Shown here piece after piece: positions 7,375 through 15,428 of a stretch of DNA of 39,157 nucleotides. Position numbers and translations under genes: made by a program. Each line of letters opens with the position of its first letter. The stretch's first letter is position 1. The notes below the pieces were generated by a model that had not been told where the DNA came from, searched no databases, and saw nothing but the letters and a program-made list of their open reading frames with translations. Where the stretch lies: positions 1 through 39,157 of the forward strand of contig CACHMF010000013.1 in assembly GCA_902580855.1 (NCBI GenBank), written 5' to 3'. This DNA comes from an uncultured Bacteroidota bacterium (GTDB taxonomy: Bacteria; Bacteroidota; Bacteroidia; Flavobacteriales; UBA7312).

Positions 7375-8400
7375 ATGAAAAAAGAAATTTTAATTCTTGT
7401 TGGTCTAGGCGTGATCTCAGGTTTCTTTAGTATTAAAGGAGAAATTAATGATTGGAATACTCCAGAAATTGATGACGATATAATTGAAGAGTCTATACCC
7501 TATTTAAAAGTTAATATTGAAGATGCTAAATTGTTTACTTTTTTCTCAAACTTTTTTAACCAAACAAATTCAAATGAAGACTTGTCAGATTCTATAAATA
7601 TTGAAGAAGAAGAAGAAGAAGAAAAACACATTCAAACAGATTTGGTAAAAATATTAGCTGATAAATATCCAGAAGAAGAAGAAGAAGAAGAAAAAAAAGA
7701 AGAAATTGTTATTGAAGAGGTAGAAGAAGCTGAAGAAATTACAATTGATGAATATGAGTTAGTAAATTCAGAGAACGAAATAGACAAATTGTTTGAAGAT
7801 ATTTCTGAAGACTCAGAAATTAATGAAGAGGAGAAGACAACTGATGAAGTCTTTATGAAAGTAGAAGATATGCCTCGCTTTAAAGATTGTTTAGATGCTC
7901 AATGTACGCAGAGAGAAATCATGAATTACATCTCCAAAAACACTATATACCCTCAAACTGCTCGAGATAACCTCATTACAGGTCGTGTATTTGTTAGCTT
8001 TGTGGTTAATAAAAATGGAGAGGTGGAAAGAGTGAAAGTATTACGCGGAGTAGATCAATTCTTAGATGCAGAAGCAGTACGCGTAGTACAATCTATGCCG
8101 AAGTTCAAACCTGGTAAACAAAGAGGTAAAGCTGTAAATGTTCAGTATAATATACCGATTAACTTCACGCTTGACAACAATAAGCCCGTCCAAAAAACAG
8201 AAGAAGAAGTAATAGAACTTCAAGAAAAGGATGTAAAAATGGAGGAGATGAAAGTGAAAGAAGTGAAAGAAGTGAATGAGGTGAAGGACGTGAATGACAA
8301 GAAAGAAAAGAAAGAGAAGAAAGAAAAGAAAAAGAAGAAAAAGAAGAAAAAGAAGAAGAAGAAAAAGAATGAAGAAAAACTAATTGTACTTCCAGATTAA
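7375..8400 (+). CDS. TonB C-terminal-domain protein with Glu-rich region and Lys-rich tail
   Basis: About 341 residues from the ATG at 7375; a TTG two codons upstream is less likely. One N-terminal membrane segment (about 4-20) anchors it. Residues 20-160 form a strongly acidic spacer with two glutamate runs encoded by GAA repeats. The TonB/energy-transducer C-terminal domain spans about 165-265, with IYPQTARDNLITGRVFVSFVV, VERVKVLRGV and AVRVVQSMPKFKPGKQ motifs. The TonB domain normally ends the protein. Here about 75 more residues follow, with a VKE-type repeat, then an almost pure lysine run, then EEKLIVLPD. TonB proteins pass proton-motive force from ExbBD to outer-membrane transporters, but no exbBD or receptor gene is adjacent. 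An intrinsic terminator follows. Confidence 0.82.
   Translation: MKKEILILVGLGVISGFFSIKGEINDWNTPEIDDDIIEESIPYLKVNIEDAKLFTFFSNFFNQTNSNEDLSDSINIEEEEEEEKHIQTDLVKILADKYPEEEEEEEKKEEIVIEEVEEAEEITIDEYELVNSENEIDKLFEDISEDSEINEEEKTTDEVFMKVEDMPRFKDCLDAQCTQREIMNYISKNTIYPQTARDNLITGRVFVSFVVNKNGEVERVKVLRGVDQFLDAEAVRVVQSMPKFKPGKQRGKAVNVQYNIPINFTLDNNKPVQKTEEEVIELQEKDVKMEEMKVKEVKEVNEVKDVNDKKEKKEKKEKKKKKKKKKKKKKKNEEKLIVLPD
7602..7703 (+). repeat. GAA trinucleotide tracts encoding glutamate runs
   Basis: Two short GAA microsatellites (about 7602-7623 and 7672-7703) encode Glu runs in the acidic spacer of the TonB-like protein. Such in-frame repeats can change length by slippage. Confidence 0.7.
8251..8372 (+). 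repeat. Purine simple-sequence tract encoding the Lys-rich tail
   Basis: Imperfect GTGAAAGAA-type nonanucleotide repeats (about 8251-8296) run into an AAG/AAA tract (about 8299-8372). The coding strand is almost entirely purine. The tract encodes V-K/N-E/D repeats and then a lysine run. Confidence 0.8.
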
Positions 8401-8445
8401 ATACACAAACTAACAAATTAGCCCAAAATAAAAGATTCGTATTAC

Positions 8446-8484
8446 AAGAAAGACCTAGAAAAAATACTAGGTCTTTCTTTTTTA
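8446..8484 (+). terminator. Intrinsic terminator after the TonB-like gene
   Basis: A 13-bp perfect stem (AAGAAAGACCTAG at 8446-8458, CTAGGTCTTTCTT at 8467-8479) with an 8-base loop is followed by a T run. It lies 45 bases after the stop codon and directly before the tgt promoter. Confidence 0.9.
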
Positions 8485-8490
8485 TATTTG
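8483..8490 (+). promoter_or_regulatory. TAnnTTTG -7 element for tgt-lptG
   Basis: TATATTTG lies just after the preceding terminator and 17 bases before the tgt ATG at 8508. Confidence 0.5.
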
Positions 8491-8507
8491 ATAAAATTTT
8501 CAACTTA

Positions 8508-9638
8508 ATGAAATTCAAATTATTAAAAAAAGATGTTTCAACTAATGCTCGATTAGGAGAGCTAAAAACAGTACACGGAAAGATACAAACGCCTATTTTC
8601 ATGCCTGTCGGAACAGCTGCTACTGTCAAAGGAGTTCATCAACATGAAATTGAAAAAGATACACTCGCACAAATAATACTTGGAAACACTTATCACTTAT
8701 ACCTTCGCCCTGGCCTAGATATTATTGAAAAAGCAGGTGGTTTGCATCAGTTTATGAACTGGCAAAAGCCAATCCTTACCGATAGTGGTGGATACCAAGT
8801 TTACTCCTTGTCTGGCAGGAGAAAAATCAAAGAGGAAGGTGTTAAATTTCAATCACATATAGATGGATCTTATCATTGGTTTACACCAGAAAATGTGATG
8901 GATATTCAACGAACGATTGGCGCAGACATAATCATGGCTTTTGACGAATGCACACCTTATCCTTGTGATTATAAATACGCAAAACGATCTATGCACATGA
9001 CACATCGTTGGCTGAAGAGATGCTGCGAGAGATTTGATAGTACTCAAGGAAAGTACGGATACGAGCAAAGTCTTTTTCCAATTGTTCAGGGCAGTGTTTA
9101 CAAAGACTTGAGAAGGCAATCGGCAGAGGAAATCGCTTCTTTTGAAAGAGAAGGAAATGCCATTGGCGGTCTTTCTGTTGGAGAACCACACGAGCTCATG
9201 TACGAAATGACTGAAGTGGTTTGCGAAGTATTACCAGAAGACAAACCTCGATATCTGATGGGAGTAGGAACTCCAAGTAATCTTTTAGAAAATATTGCCC
9301 TTGGCATTGATATGTTTGATTGCGTAATGCCTACTAGAAATGCACGTAACGGAATGCTTTTTACTAGTGAAGGTACTATCAATATCAAAAATAAAAAGTG
9401 GGCTGATGACTACTCTCCCATTGATCCAAACGGAACTTCTTTTGTAGATCAATATTACAATAAAGCATACCTTCGTCACCTTTTCAGTGTTGGTGAACTG
9501 TTAGGAAAACAAATTGCTACACTTCACAATATCCGTTTCTATCTTTGGTTAATGGAAGAAGCACGAAATCACCTTACTGAAGGTAATTTTGATAGCTGGA
9601 AAAACGAAATGGTTAAAAAGTTAGATAGAAGATTATAA
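8508..9638 (+). CDS. tgt: Queuine/preQ1 tRNA-ribosyltransferase (Tgt)
   Basis: A 376-residue protein of normal family length. It exchanges guanine 34 of GUN-anticodon tRNAs for preQ1 in queuosine synthesis. It has the TIM-barrel motifs PIFMPVGTAATVKGV, TDSGGYQVYSL (D92, the substrate-binding/acid Asp), GGLSVGEP, and IDMFDCVMPTRNARNG (D271, the nucleophile). The histidine of TLHNIRFY is kept (about residue 338). The bacterial CxCxxC zinc ligands expected at about 303-315 are absent; the segment reads PIDPNGTSFVDQYYNKAYLRHLF with no cysteine. I recall this as common in Bacteroidetes Tgt rather than damage. Its TAA overlaps the ATG of the LptF/G gene (TAATG), so the two are translationally coupled. 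Confidence 0.95.
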   Translation: MKFKLLKKDVSTNARLGELKTVHGKIQTPIFMPVGTAATVKGVHQHEIEKDTLAQIILGNTYHLYLRPGLDIIEKAGGLHQFMNWQKPILTDSGGYQVYSLSGRRKIKEEGVKFQSHIDGSYHWFTPENVMDIQRTIGADIIMAFDECTPYPCDYKYAKRSMHMTHRWLKRCCERFDSTQGKYGYEQSLFPIVQGSVYKDLRRQSAEEIASFEREGNAIGGLSVGEPHELMYEMTEVVCEVLPEDKPRYLMGVGTPSNLLENIALGIDMFDCVMPTRNARNGMLFTSEGTINIKNKKWADDYSPIDPNGTSFVDQYYNKAYLRHLFSVGELLGKQIATLHNIRFYLWLMEEARNHLTEGNFDSWKNEMVKKLDRRL

Positions 9639-10714
9639 TGCGCAAACTCGATTGGTATATCATCAAAAAGTTTTTGGGAACATTCTTCTTCTCTATCACC
9701 TTGATATTACTAATTGTAATTGTCTTTGACATCTCCGAAAAGATTGACGATTTTATAGAGAAGGAAGCACCTTTACGAGCTATCATTTTTGAGTATTACC
9801 TTAATTTCATCCCTTATTTCGGAAACTTATTTAGCCCACTTTTCACCTTTATAGCGGTTATTTTTTTTACTTCTAAAATGGCAACTAATACCGAGATTAT
9901 TTCGATTTTAGTAAGTGGCGTTAGTTTTAAACGAATGCTCCTTCCATTCTTGATTTCAGCTATTATTATAGGAAGTTTGTCTTTTACACTTGGAAATTTT
10001 ATTATTCCACCTGCTAATGAAGTTAGATTAGAGTTTGAAAACACCTACATTAAAAACCCATATCGAAATCGAGATAAAAATATACATATGCAAATAAGCC
10101 CAGGTAATTTCGTGTATATGGAAAGCTATAACAGCACTAAAAATATCGGTTACAAATTCTCTATGGAGCAATTTAAAAATGGACAGCTAAAACGTAAGTT
10201 ATTTTCGAATTATGTAGAATGGGACAGCACTACAAACAAGTGGAACATTCATCATTATTTTGTAAGAAATTTTAATGGCATGCGGGAAACCATCATAGAA
10301 GGAAGACAACTAGATACTGTAATCAATTTACATCCAAACCATTTCAATGTACGTTTAAACACAGTGGAAACTATGAATTTTTTTGAGCTGAACAATTATA
10401 TTAAAGAAGAGCGCATGAAAGGCTCTAAAAACTTAGTTTTTCATCTCATAGAAAAACACAAGCGAATAGCATTTCCCTTCGCCACCATTATTTTAACTCT
10501 TATTGCGGTAGCTTTTGCATCTAGGAAAGTACGCGGAGGGATTGGATTACATTTAGGTGTGGGATTGCTAATAAGTTTCTCTTACATCCTCTTTATGCAG
10601 GTGTCGACTACTTTTGCCACAAATGGCGGTTTATCTCCTGGAATAGCTGTTTGGATTCCTAACTTTATGTATGTAGGACTAGCGGGCTATCTTTTGAGAA
10701 AAGCCCCTAAATAG
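9638..10714 (+). CDS. LptF/LptG (YjgP/YjgQ) family LPS-export permease
   Basis: A 358-residue protein typical of LptF/LptG, the inner-membrane partners of LptB in lipopolysaccharide export. It begins MRKLDWYIIKKFLGTFFFS, the usual start of the family. Membrane segments lie at about 12-35, 55-80 and 100-125, and a periplasmic beta-jellyroll region covers about 130-270. Three more membrane segments follow at about 275-295, 300-325 and 330-352. Which paralogue (F or G) is not certain. It is coupled to tgt by TAATG overlap, an arrangement I recall from other Bacteroidetes. It overlaps the convergent mazG by 8 bases. Confidence 0.9.
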   Translation: MRKLDWYIIKKFLGTFFFSITLILLIVIVFDISEKIDDFIEKEAPLRAIIFEYYLNFIPYFGNLFSPLFTFIAVIFFTSKMATNTEIISILVSGVSFKRMLLPFLISAIIIGSLSFTLGNFIIPPANEVRLEFENTYIKNPYRNRDKNIHMQISPGNFVYMESYNSTKNIGYKFSMEQFKNGQLKRKLFSNYVEWDSTTNKWNIHHYFVRNFNGMRETIIEGRQLDTVINLHPNHFNVRLNTVETMNFFELNNYIKEERMKGSKNLVFHLIEKHKRIAFPFATIILTLIAVAFASRKVRGGIGLHLGVGLLISFSYILFMQVSTTFATNGGLSPGIAVWIPNFMYVGLAGYLLRKAPK

Positions 10715-11474
10715 TCTTTTTAGCTCGTTCCCAGTACACATCTATATCGGAAAGTGCCATTTCAGCAATGTCTTTCCCTTCATCATTTAGAACAGCTTCC
10801 ATTTGCTGAAAACGCTGAATGAATTTCTTATTGGTACGTTCCAAAGCATCTTCTGGATTTATACCCATAAACCTAGAGTAATTGATCAAAGAAAACAATA
10901 AATCACCAAACTCTTGTTCGGTTTTTGCCTTATCACCTTTTTTTACTTCAGTTTTAAATTCTTCCAACTCTTCTTGCACTTTTTCCCAAACCTGTTCGCT
11001 ATAATCCCAATCGAAACCAACACCGCGCACTTTTTCTTGAACACGAATAGCCTTTAGCATAGCCGGTAAAGATCCAGGAACACCTTCTAAAACAGATTTC
11101 TTTCCTTCTTTTAATTTCATTTTTTCCCAATTTTTCCTCACTTCTTCTTCCGTTATAGCTTCAACATTTCCATAGATATGTGGATGACGATGTACCAATT
11201 TATCACAAATTCCATTTAGCACATCTGTTATGTTAAAATGATTAGTTTCAGAGGCAATCTTCGCATAAAATACTAAATGCAACATGATGTCACCCAACTC
11301 TTTTTTAACTTCTTGCATTTCATTGTCTAAAATAGCGTCTGAGAGTTCATACATCTCTTCAATACTTAGATAGCGTAATGACTCCAGTGTTTGCTTTTTA
11401 TCCCAAGGACATTTAGCACGAAGATCATCTATGATGTTTAGTAGGCGTTCAAAAGCTTTTAGACGTACATCCAT
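10707..11474 (-). CDS. mazG: Nucleoside triphosphate pyrophosphohydrolase MazG
   Basis: A 255-residue protein close to the E. coli MazG length, with the two tandem MazG domains. The N-terminal domain has CPWDKKQTLESLRYL and the metal-binding EExxE...ExxD pattern in SIEEMYELSDAI...KKELGDIMLHLVFYAKIA. The C-terminal domain has EELEEFKTEV...EFGDLLFSLINYSRF. MazG hydrolyses NTPs to NMP and pyrophosphate for nucleotide-pool cleaning and stress control. It overlaps lptF/G convergently by 8 bases, leaving no room for separate terminators. A TACTTTTG element lies 16 bases upstream of its start, divergent from the nqrM-like gene. Confidence 0.95.
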   Translation of the reverse strand: MDVRLKAFERLLNIIDDLRAKCPWDKKQTLESLRYLSIEEMYELSDAILDNEMQEVKKELGDIMLHLVFYAKIASETNHFNITDVLNGICDKLVHRHPHIYGNVEAITEEEVRKNWEKMKLKEGKKSVLEGVPGSLPAMLKAIRVQEKVRGVGFDWDYSEQVWEKVQEELEEFKTEVKKGDKAKTEQEFGDLLFSLINYSRFMGINPEDALERTNKKFIQRFQQMEAVLNDEGKDIAEMALSDIDVYWERAKKTI

Positions 11475-11490
11475 CTGTTAATAATTTCCA

Positions 11491-11498
11491 CAAAAGTA
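11491..11498 (-). promoter_or_regulatory. TAnnTTTG -7 element for mazG
   Basis: TACTTTTG on the minus strand ends 16 bases before the mazG ATG. Confidence 0.45.
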
Positions 11499-11511
11499 GT
11501 ATAACATTTTA

Positions 11512-11519
11512 TACCTTTG
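11512..11519 (+). promoter_or_regulatory. TAnnTTTG -7 element for the nqrM-like gene
   Basis: TACCTTTG lies 17 bases before the ATG at 11537 and is back-to-back with the mazG promoter element. Confidence 0.5.
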
Positions 11520-11536
11520 CTCAAACAAAGTATATT

Positions 11537-11770
11537 ATGGAAGTAATCTTATTAGCAATCGGTTTTGTTGCTCTTGCTTTTGCAGGTATAGCCATTAAAA
11601 TTTTAGTTAAAAAAGATGGTGAATTTGCTGGTACATGCGCTTCACAAAGTCCTTTTTTAAACAAAGAAGGTGAAGCTTGTGGATTTTGCGGCGCTTCCCC
11701 TGATGAAAAATGCAAGAAAGAAGAAGTAGAAACTAATAGTTTACCTGAAGTCGGGAAAACGCAGGTGTAG
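11537..11770 (+). CDS. Small four-cysteine membrane protein, candidate Na+-NQR maturation factor NqrM
   Basis: A 77-residue protein with one N-terminal membrane helix (about 2-24), a KKDGEFAG linker and a cysteine-rich segment from TCASQSPF to EACGFCGASPDEKC that holds four cysteines, then an acidic tail. NqrM (DUF539) has one helix plus four essential cysteines and is needed for the iron centre between NqrD and NqrE. This protein has the same architecture and sits next to apbE and nqrFED, so it is a good candidate. Its cysteine spacing (C...CxxC...C) differs from the proteobacterial C...CxC...C form as I remember it, so the assignment is an inference. It overlaps apbE convergently by 38 bases. 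Confidence 0.65.
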   Translation: MEVILLAIGFVALAFAGIAIKILVKKDGEFAGTCASQSPFLNKEGEACGFCGASPDEKCKKEEVETNSLPEVGKTQV

Positions 11771-12734
11771 CCCAAGTTTCCCACTCCCCTTTTCTATTCG
11801 TGAAAATAAGGTAAGCATCTAGCTCTGAATGTATTTGTAAATATCGCTTCGTTTTCTGAACACCCATAACCATGAATGCAGTTGCGTAAGCGTCAGCAAG
11901 AATGCAATCATCGGTTACAACCGTTACGCTTAGCAATTTATGCTTAACAGGATAGCCCGTTTGTGGATTAATAGTATGTGCATATTTCTCTCCGTCTTTC
12001 ATATAAAATTTACGATAGTTACCTGATGTAGCCAAAGCTTTATTAGGTAACTCTAAAACGGTTTGAAAGCGATTGTTATCATCTATTTCGGGACTCGGCT
12101 TATCGATACCAATACGCCAGTTTTCACCATTTGCATTTTTGCCTTTGGCCTTCAGCTCCCCTCCAACCTCTACCATATAGTTTTGAAGCCCTATACTGTC
12201 TAAAAAAGCAGCAATTACATCTACCGTATATCCTTGCGCTATAGCATTAAAATCAAGCTGTAATAAATTAGGATTATGCAACAAACTATCTCCTTTTAAG
12301 AATACTTTTTGATAGCCCACCTTTGGGAGTAAAGACTTGATAAGCGAAGAATCCACTTTTGTTTTTTCGGTAAAACCAAAACCCCACGCATTAACAATTG
12401 GCGCTAAGGTACAATCGAACTGCCCATTGGTAGAATCAGCTACTGATTGAAAAGCTTTGAAAACCTTTACAAAATGTTCATCTAATAAGATGGTAGTATC
12501 GCCTTGATTCAACTTTGAAATTAAAGAATAGTCTTGATAAGTTGATAAAGAAGAATCCATCTCTGCTAAGATGCTATCCACCTGCCATTGATAGTCTGTA
12601 GCATTAGGGCTCATATACTGCACATTAAATGTACTTCCTTGTGTAAAGCCTACATTTTGAACCAATATCTCGTTTTGACGCTGACCACCACAAGCTACTA
12701 AAATCACTAAAATGACTATCCATAATCTATTCAT
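11733..12734 (-). CDS. apbE: FAD:protein FMN transferase ApbE (lipoprotein)
   Basis: About 333 residues from the ATG at 12734. The frame extends to 12791, but the internal start gives a proper lipoprotein signal (MNRLWIVILVILVAC) and sits just after a TATTTTTG element. ApbE attaches FMN through a phosphoester to Thr/Ser of NqrB and NqrC in the periplasm. Visible are FTQGSTFNVQYM near the start, STYQDYSLISKLN, APIVNAWGFGF, DFNAIAQGYTVD, YMVEVGGELKAKGKN...WRIGIDKP, ALATSGNYRKFY, HTINPQTGYPV and DDCILADAYATAFMVMG, all typical of the family including the Mg2+-site residues near the C-terminus. It follows nqrF after a hairpin, so it is probably its own transcription unit. Its natural targets in this locus, NqrB and NqrC, are missing or damaged. 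Confidence 0.95.
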   Translation of the reverse strand: MNRLWIVILVILVACGGQRQNEILVQNVGFTQGSTFNVQYMSPNATDYQWQVDSILAEMDSSLSTYQDYSLISKLNQGDTTILLDEHFVKVFKAFQSVADSTNGQFDCTLAPIVNAWGFGFTEKTKVDSSLIKSLLPKVGYQKVFLKGDSLLHNPNLLQLDFNAIAQGYTVDVIAAFLDSIGLQNYMVEVGGELKAKGKNANGENWRIGIDKPSPEIDDNNRFQTVLELPNKALATSGNYRKFYMKDGEKYAHTINPQTGYPVKHKLLSVTVVTDDCILADAYATAFMVMGVQKTKRYLQIHSELDAYLIFTNRKGEWETWATPAFSRLQVNY

Positions 12735-12739
12735 AAGTG

Positions 12740-12747
12740 CAAAAATA
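12740..12747 (-). promoter_or_regulatory. TAnnTTTG -7 element for apbE
   Basis: TATTTTTG on the minus strand ends 5 bases before the ATG at 12734. This favours that start over the upstream one at 12791 and predicts a near-leaderless mRNA. Confidence 0.45.
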
Positions 12748-12779
12748 TAATTTATACTTTTTAGAAGTGATAATATAAG

Positions 12780-12804
12780 AAAGCCGAACAAAATGCTCGG
12801 CTTT
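12780..12804 (-). terminator. Hairpin terminator after nqrF
   Basis: AAAGCCGA and TCGGCTTT form an 8-bp stem with a 9-base loop. It lies 23 bases downstream of the nqrF stop (minus strand) and is followed by TTCTTATATT-like sequence. It probably ends the nqr operon before apbE. Confidence 0.75.
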
Positions 12805-12826
12805 TCTTTTATATAATTGTTTCGGA

Positions 12827-14134
12827 TTAACCACCAAAGTCATCAAAACGAACATTTTCATCTGGAATACCCCAATCATCAGCCATTTTAATAACGGCTT
12901 GATTCATTAACGGAGGTCCACAGAAATACAGTTCAATATCTTCTGGCGCTTCATGCTTACTTAAGTATTGATCTATTACCGCTTGGTGTACAAAACCAAG
13001 AAATCCATCACCTTCTGTGTCATCTATATCTTTCTTCTCTTTCCAGTTGTCTTCTGGTAATGGCTCAGATAAAACTAAATGAAATTTGAAATTCGTAAAT
13101 TCTTTTTCTAGAGAATAGAAATGATCTAGGTAGAATAACTCGCGCTTAGAACGACCACCGTACCAGTAGGATACTTTACGACCTGTCTTTAATGTTTTGA
13201 ATAATTCATATAAGTGAGAACGCATAGGTGCCATACCTGCTCCACCACCAATGTAAAGCATTTCTGCTTCCGAGTGGTTAATAAAAAACTCTCCATAAGG
13301 ACCTGAAATAGTCACCTTATCTCCAGCTTTACGGCTAAAAATATAAGAAGAAGCAACTCCTGGGTTTACATCTGCCCAATCGTTTTTAGCTCTATCCCAT
13401 GGTGGTGTAGCTACACGCACATTCAGCATAATATTACGCCCTTCTGCGGGGTAAGAAGCCATAGAGTACGCTCTTGTTACATCGTCATCATTCTTCATTT
13501 TTAATGGCCATAAGTTAAACTTATCCCACTCCATTTTAAATTTCTCCGGCTCACCAGGGTGCTCCTTTGGATGTGCTGTAATATCTATATCCGAATAAGG
13601 AATTTCACAGTTAGGAATTTCAATCTGAATATACCCACCTGCTTCATATGGCATATCTTCTGGAACCTCAACAATAAACTCTTTAATGAATGAAGCTACA
13701 TTATAGTTGGACACTACTGTTGCTTCCCATTTCTTTACACCAAATACTTCTTCAGGGATATCAATTTGCATATCCTCTTTTACCTTTACTTGACATCCTA
13801 AACGATAGTTTTGTTCAACCTCTTTTCTTGAGAAGTGAGGCTCCTCTGTTGGAAGGATGCTACCACCACCACTATGAACCTGACAAGTACACTGAATACA
13901 AGTACCACCGCCACCACAAGCTGATGGCAAGAATATACCATTATCACTTAATGTATTAAGAAGTGTGCCACCACCACCTACTTCAATTTCTTTTTCTCCG
14001 TTAATAGTGATTTTCACTGTTCCTGAAGGCATTAACTTTGCTTTTGCAAATAATAAAATACTAACTAATGCCATGATTACCACCAAGAAAATGGCAATAC
14101 TAGATACTATCGTTGTTGTGCTTAATATAATCAT
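12827..14134 (-). CDS. nqrF: Na+-translocating NADH:quinone reductase subunit F
   Basis: A 435-residue protein, slightly longer than Vibrio NqrF. NqrF oxidises NADH and passes electrons through FAD and a [2Fe-2S] centre into the complex. Residues 8-30 form the membrane anchor. The ferredoxin domain has cysteines C73, C79, C82 ([12 protein letters not shown]) and C114 (RLGCQV). The FAD-binding motif RAYSMASYP, the NADH-binding stretch [20 protein letters not shown] and the C-terminal [13 protein letters not shown] and FDDFGG are all present. It starts 7 bases after nqrE and ends the operon before a hairpin. The gene itself looks intact. Confidence 0.97.
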   Translation of the reverse strand: MIILSTTTIVSSIAIFLVVIMALVSILLFAKAKLMPSGTVKITINGEKEIEVGGGGTLLNTLSDNGIFLPSACGGGGTCIQCTCQVHSGGGSILPTEEPHFSRKEVEQNYRLGCQVKVKEDMQIDIPEEVFGVKKWEATVVSNYNVASFIKEFIVEVPEDMPYEAGGYIQIEIPNCEIPYSDIDITAHPKEHPGEPEKFKMEWDKFNLWPLKMKNDDDVTRAYSMASYPAEGRNIMLNVRVATPPWDRAKNDWADVNPGVASSYIFSRKAGDKVTISGPYGEFFINHSEAEMLYIGGGAGMAPMRSHLYELFKTLKTGRKVSYWYGGRSKRELFYLDHFYSLEKEFTNFKFHLVLSEPLPEDNWKEKKDIDDTEGDGFLGFVHQAVIDQYLSKHEAPEDIELYFCGPPLMNQAVIKMADDWGIPDENVRFDDFGG

Positions 14135-14141
14135 GTTGCAC

Positions 14142-14759
14142 TTATAATTTAATTCCCATAAAACTCATAAAAGCTATTCCCATCAAGCCTGTAATGATAA
14201 ACGTAATTCCTAACCCTCTTAAAGGAGCTGGAACCTGCGAATAACGAATCTTTTCTCGAATAGCAGCAATACCAACAATGGCTAAAAACCATCCGATACC
14301 AGAACCTAATCCAAAGACAGTGGCTTCTGTAATGTTAGCGTAGTTTCTTTCTTGCATGAATAAAGAACCTCCCAGAATAGCACAATTTACAGCTATCAGT
14401 GGTAAGAAAATACCTAAGGATCCATAAAGTGCTGGTGAGAATTTCTCAATAATCATCTCTACCAACTGTACCATAGAAGCAATAACAGCAATGAACATAA
14501 TGAAGCTTAAAAAACTTAAATCTACATTGGCATAACCTTCACCTAACCATACTAATGCTCCTTCCTTCAAAACATAGTTTTCTAGAAGGTAGTTAGTTGG
14601 TACTGTTACACATAATACAAAGATTACCGCTGCCCCCATTCCGACAGAAGTCTTTACTGTTTTAGATACCGCTAAATAGGAACACATTCCTAAAAAGTAT
14701 GCGAATACCATGTTGTCAATAAAAATTGACTTTATAAATATATTTGCTAAATCTTGCAT
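14142..14759 (-). CDS. nqrE: Na+-translocating NADH:quinone reductase subunit E
   Basis: A 205-residue integral membrane protein with six hydrophobic segments, the normal NqrE length. NqrE and NqrD form an inverted pair that holds an iron centre in the membrane. The two ligand cysteines are visible: C26 in [14 protein letters not shown] and C126 in [15 protein letters not shown]. NqrE is homologous to RnfA, but the context with nqrD and nqrF settles the assignment. It lies 21 bases after nqrD and 7 bases before nqrF in the operon and appears complete. Confidence 0.96.
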   Translation of the reverse strand: MQDLANIFIKSIFIDNMVFAYFLGMCSYLAVSKTVKTSVGMGAAVIFVLCVTVPTNYLLENYVLKEGALVWLGEGYANVDLSFLSFIMFIAVIASMVQLVEMIIEKFSPALYGSLGIFLPLIAVNCAILGGSLFMQERNYANITEATVFGLGSGIGWFLAIVGIAAIREKIRYSQVPAPLRGLGITFIITGLMGIAFMSFMGIKL

Positions 14760-14780
14760 CTCTTTTCTATTTTTATAAGA

Positions 14781-15428
14781 TTAAGATTCGATTAAGTCAC
14801 GATTCTTCCAACGCTGAATCCAGATAATTACTCCTACCGTAACCAATGCCATCGGAGGTAATATCATCATTCCATTATTTTCATAACCAAGGTCATATAA
14901 ACCAAGTTTTTCTAAAACTGGATAACCAAATAATGTTCCTGCACCTAATAATTCTCTGAAGAAAGCTACTGCAATTAAAATCCAGCCGTAACCAAACGCA
15001 TTACCTAATCCATCTAAGAATGATTTCCATGGCTTGTTTGCTAAAGCAAATGCTTCAAGTCGACCCATTATAATACAATTAGTAATAATTAAACCAACAA
15101 AAACAGAAAGTTGCTTACTAACATCGTATACAAATGCTTTTAAAACTTGATCAACTAAAATCACAAGAGCTGCAATAACAACTAATTGTACAATTATTCT
15201 GATCCTAGATGGAATAAAATTACGCATTAAAGAAACTATTACATTTGCAACACACATAACTACACCGGCAGAAATAGCCATAACAAAAGCTGCCTTTAAT
15301 TGAACCGTGATAGCCAAAGCAGAACAGATACCCAATACTTGTATAGTTACGGGATTATTATCACTTAGCGGATCGCTAATGAGTTTTCTGTTCTTTTTAG
15401 AAAACAATGCTTCTTTTGTTTCACTCAT
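14781..15428 (-). CDS. nqrD: Na+-translocating NADH:quinone reductase subunit D
   Basis: A 215-residue membrane protein of normal length with six hydrophobic segments. The iron-centre cysteines C35 (VQVLGICSALAI) and C118 (GLIITNCIIMGRLEAFA) are present, along with the family signature GNAFGYGWILIAVAFFRELLGAGTLFG. The C-terminus is short and basic after a PPMALVTVGVIIWIQRW helix. Its ATG overlaps the nqrC stop in a TAATG, so translation is coupled to nqrC. If nqrC is really frameshifted, ribosomes would stop before this junction and nqrD expression could fall. Confidence 0.96.
   Translation of the reverse strand: MSETKEALFSKKNRKLISDPLSDNNPVTIQVLGICSALAITVQLKAAFVMAISAGVVMCVANVIVSLMRNFIPSRIRIIVQLVVIAALVILVDQVLKAFVYDVSKQLSVFVGLIITNCIIMGRLEAFALANKPWKSFLDGLGNAFGYGWILIAVAFFRELLGAGTLFGYPVLEKLGLYDLGYENNGMMILPPMALVTVGVIIWIQRWKNRDLIES

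Noticed and set aside
8165-8629. Minus-strand open frame opposite the TonB tail and tgt start
   Set aside because: It is the complement of the AAG/AAA tract (leucine/serine low complexity) and crosses a terminator and a promoter.
8853-9479. Several minus-strand open frames inside tgt
   Set aside because: They are shadows of a clearly conserved coding sequence.
12735-12791. Longer apbE start at 12791
   Set aside because: The extra residues precede a proper lipoprotein signal and overlap the nqrF terminator and the apbE promoter element.
13690-14147. Plus-strand open frames opposite nqrF
   Set aside because: They arise from the glycine-rich ferredoxin codons on the other strand; nqrF is unambiguous.
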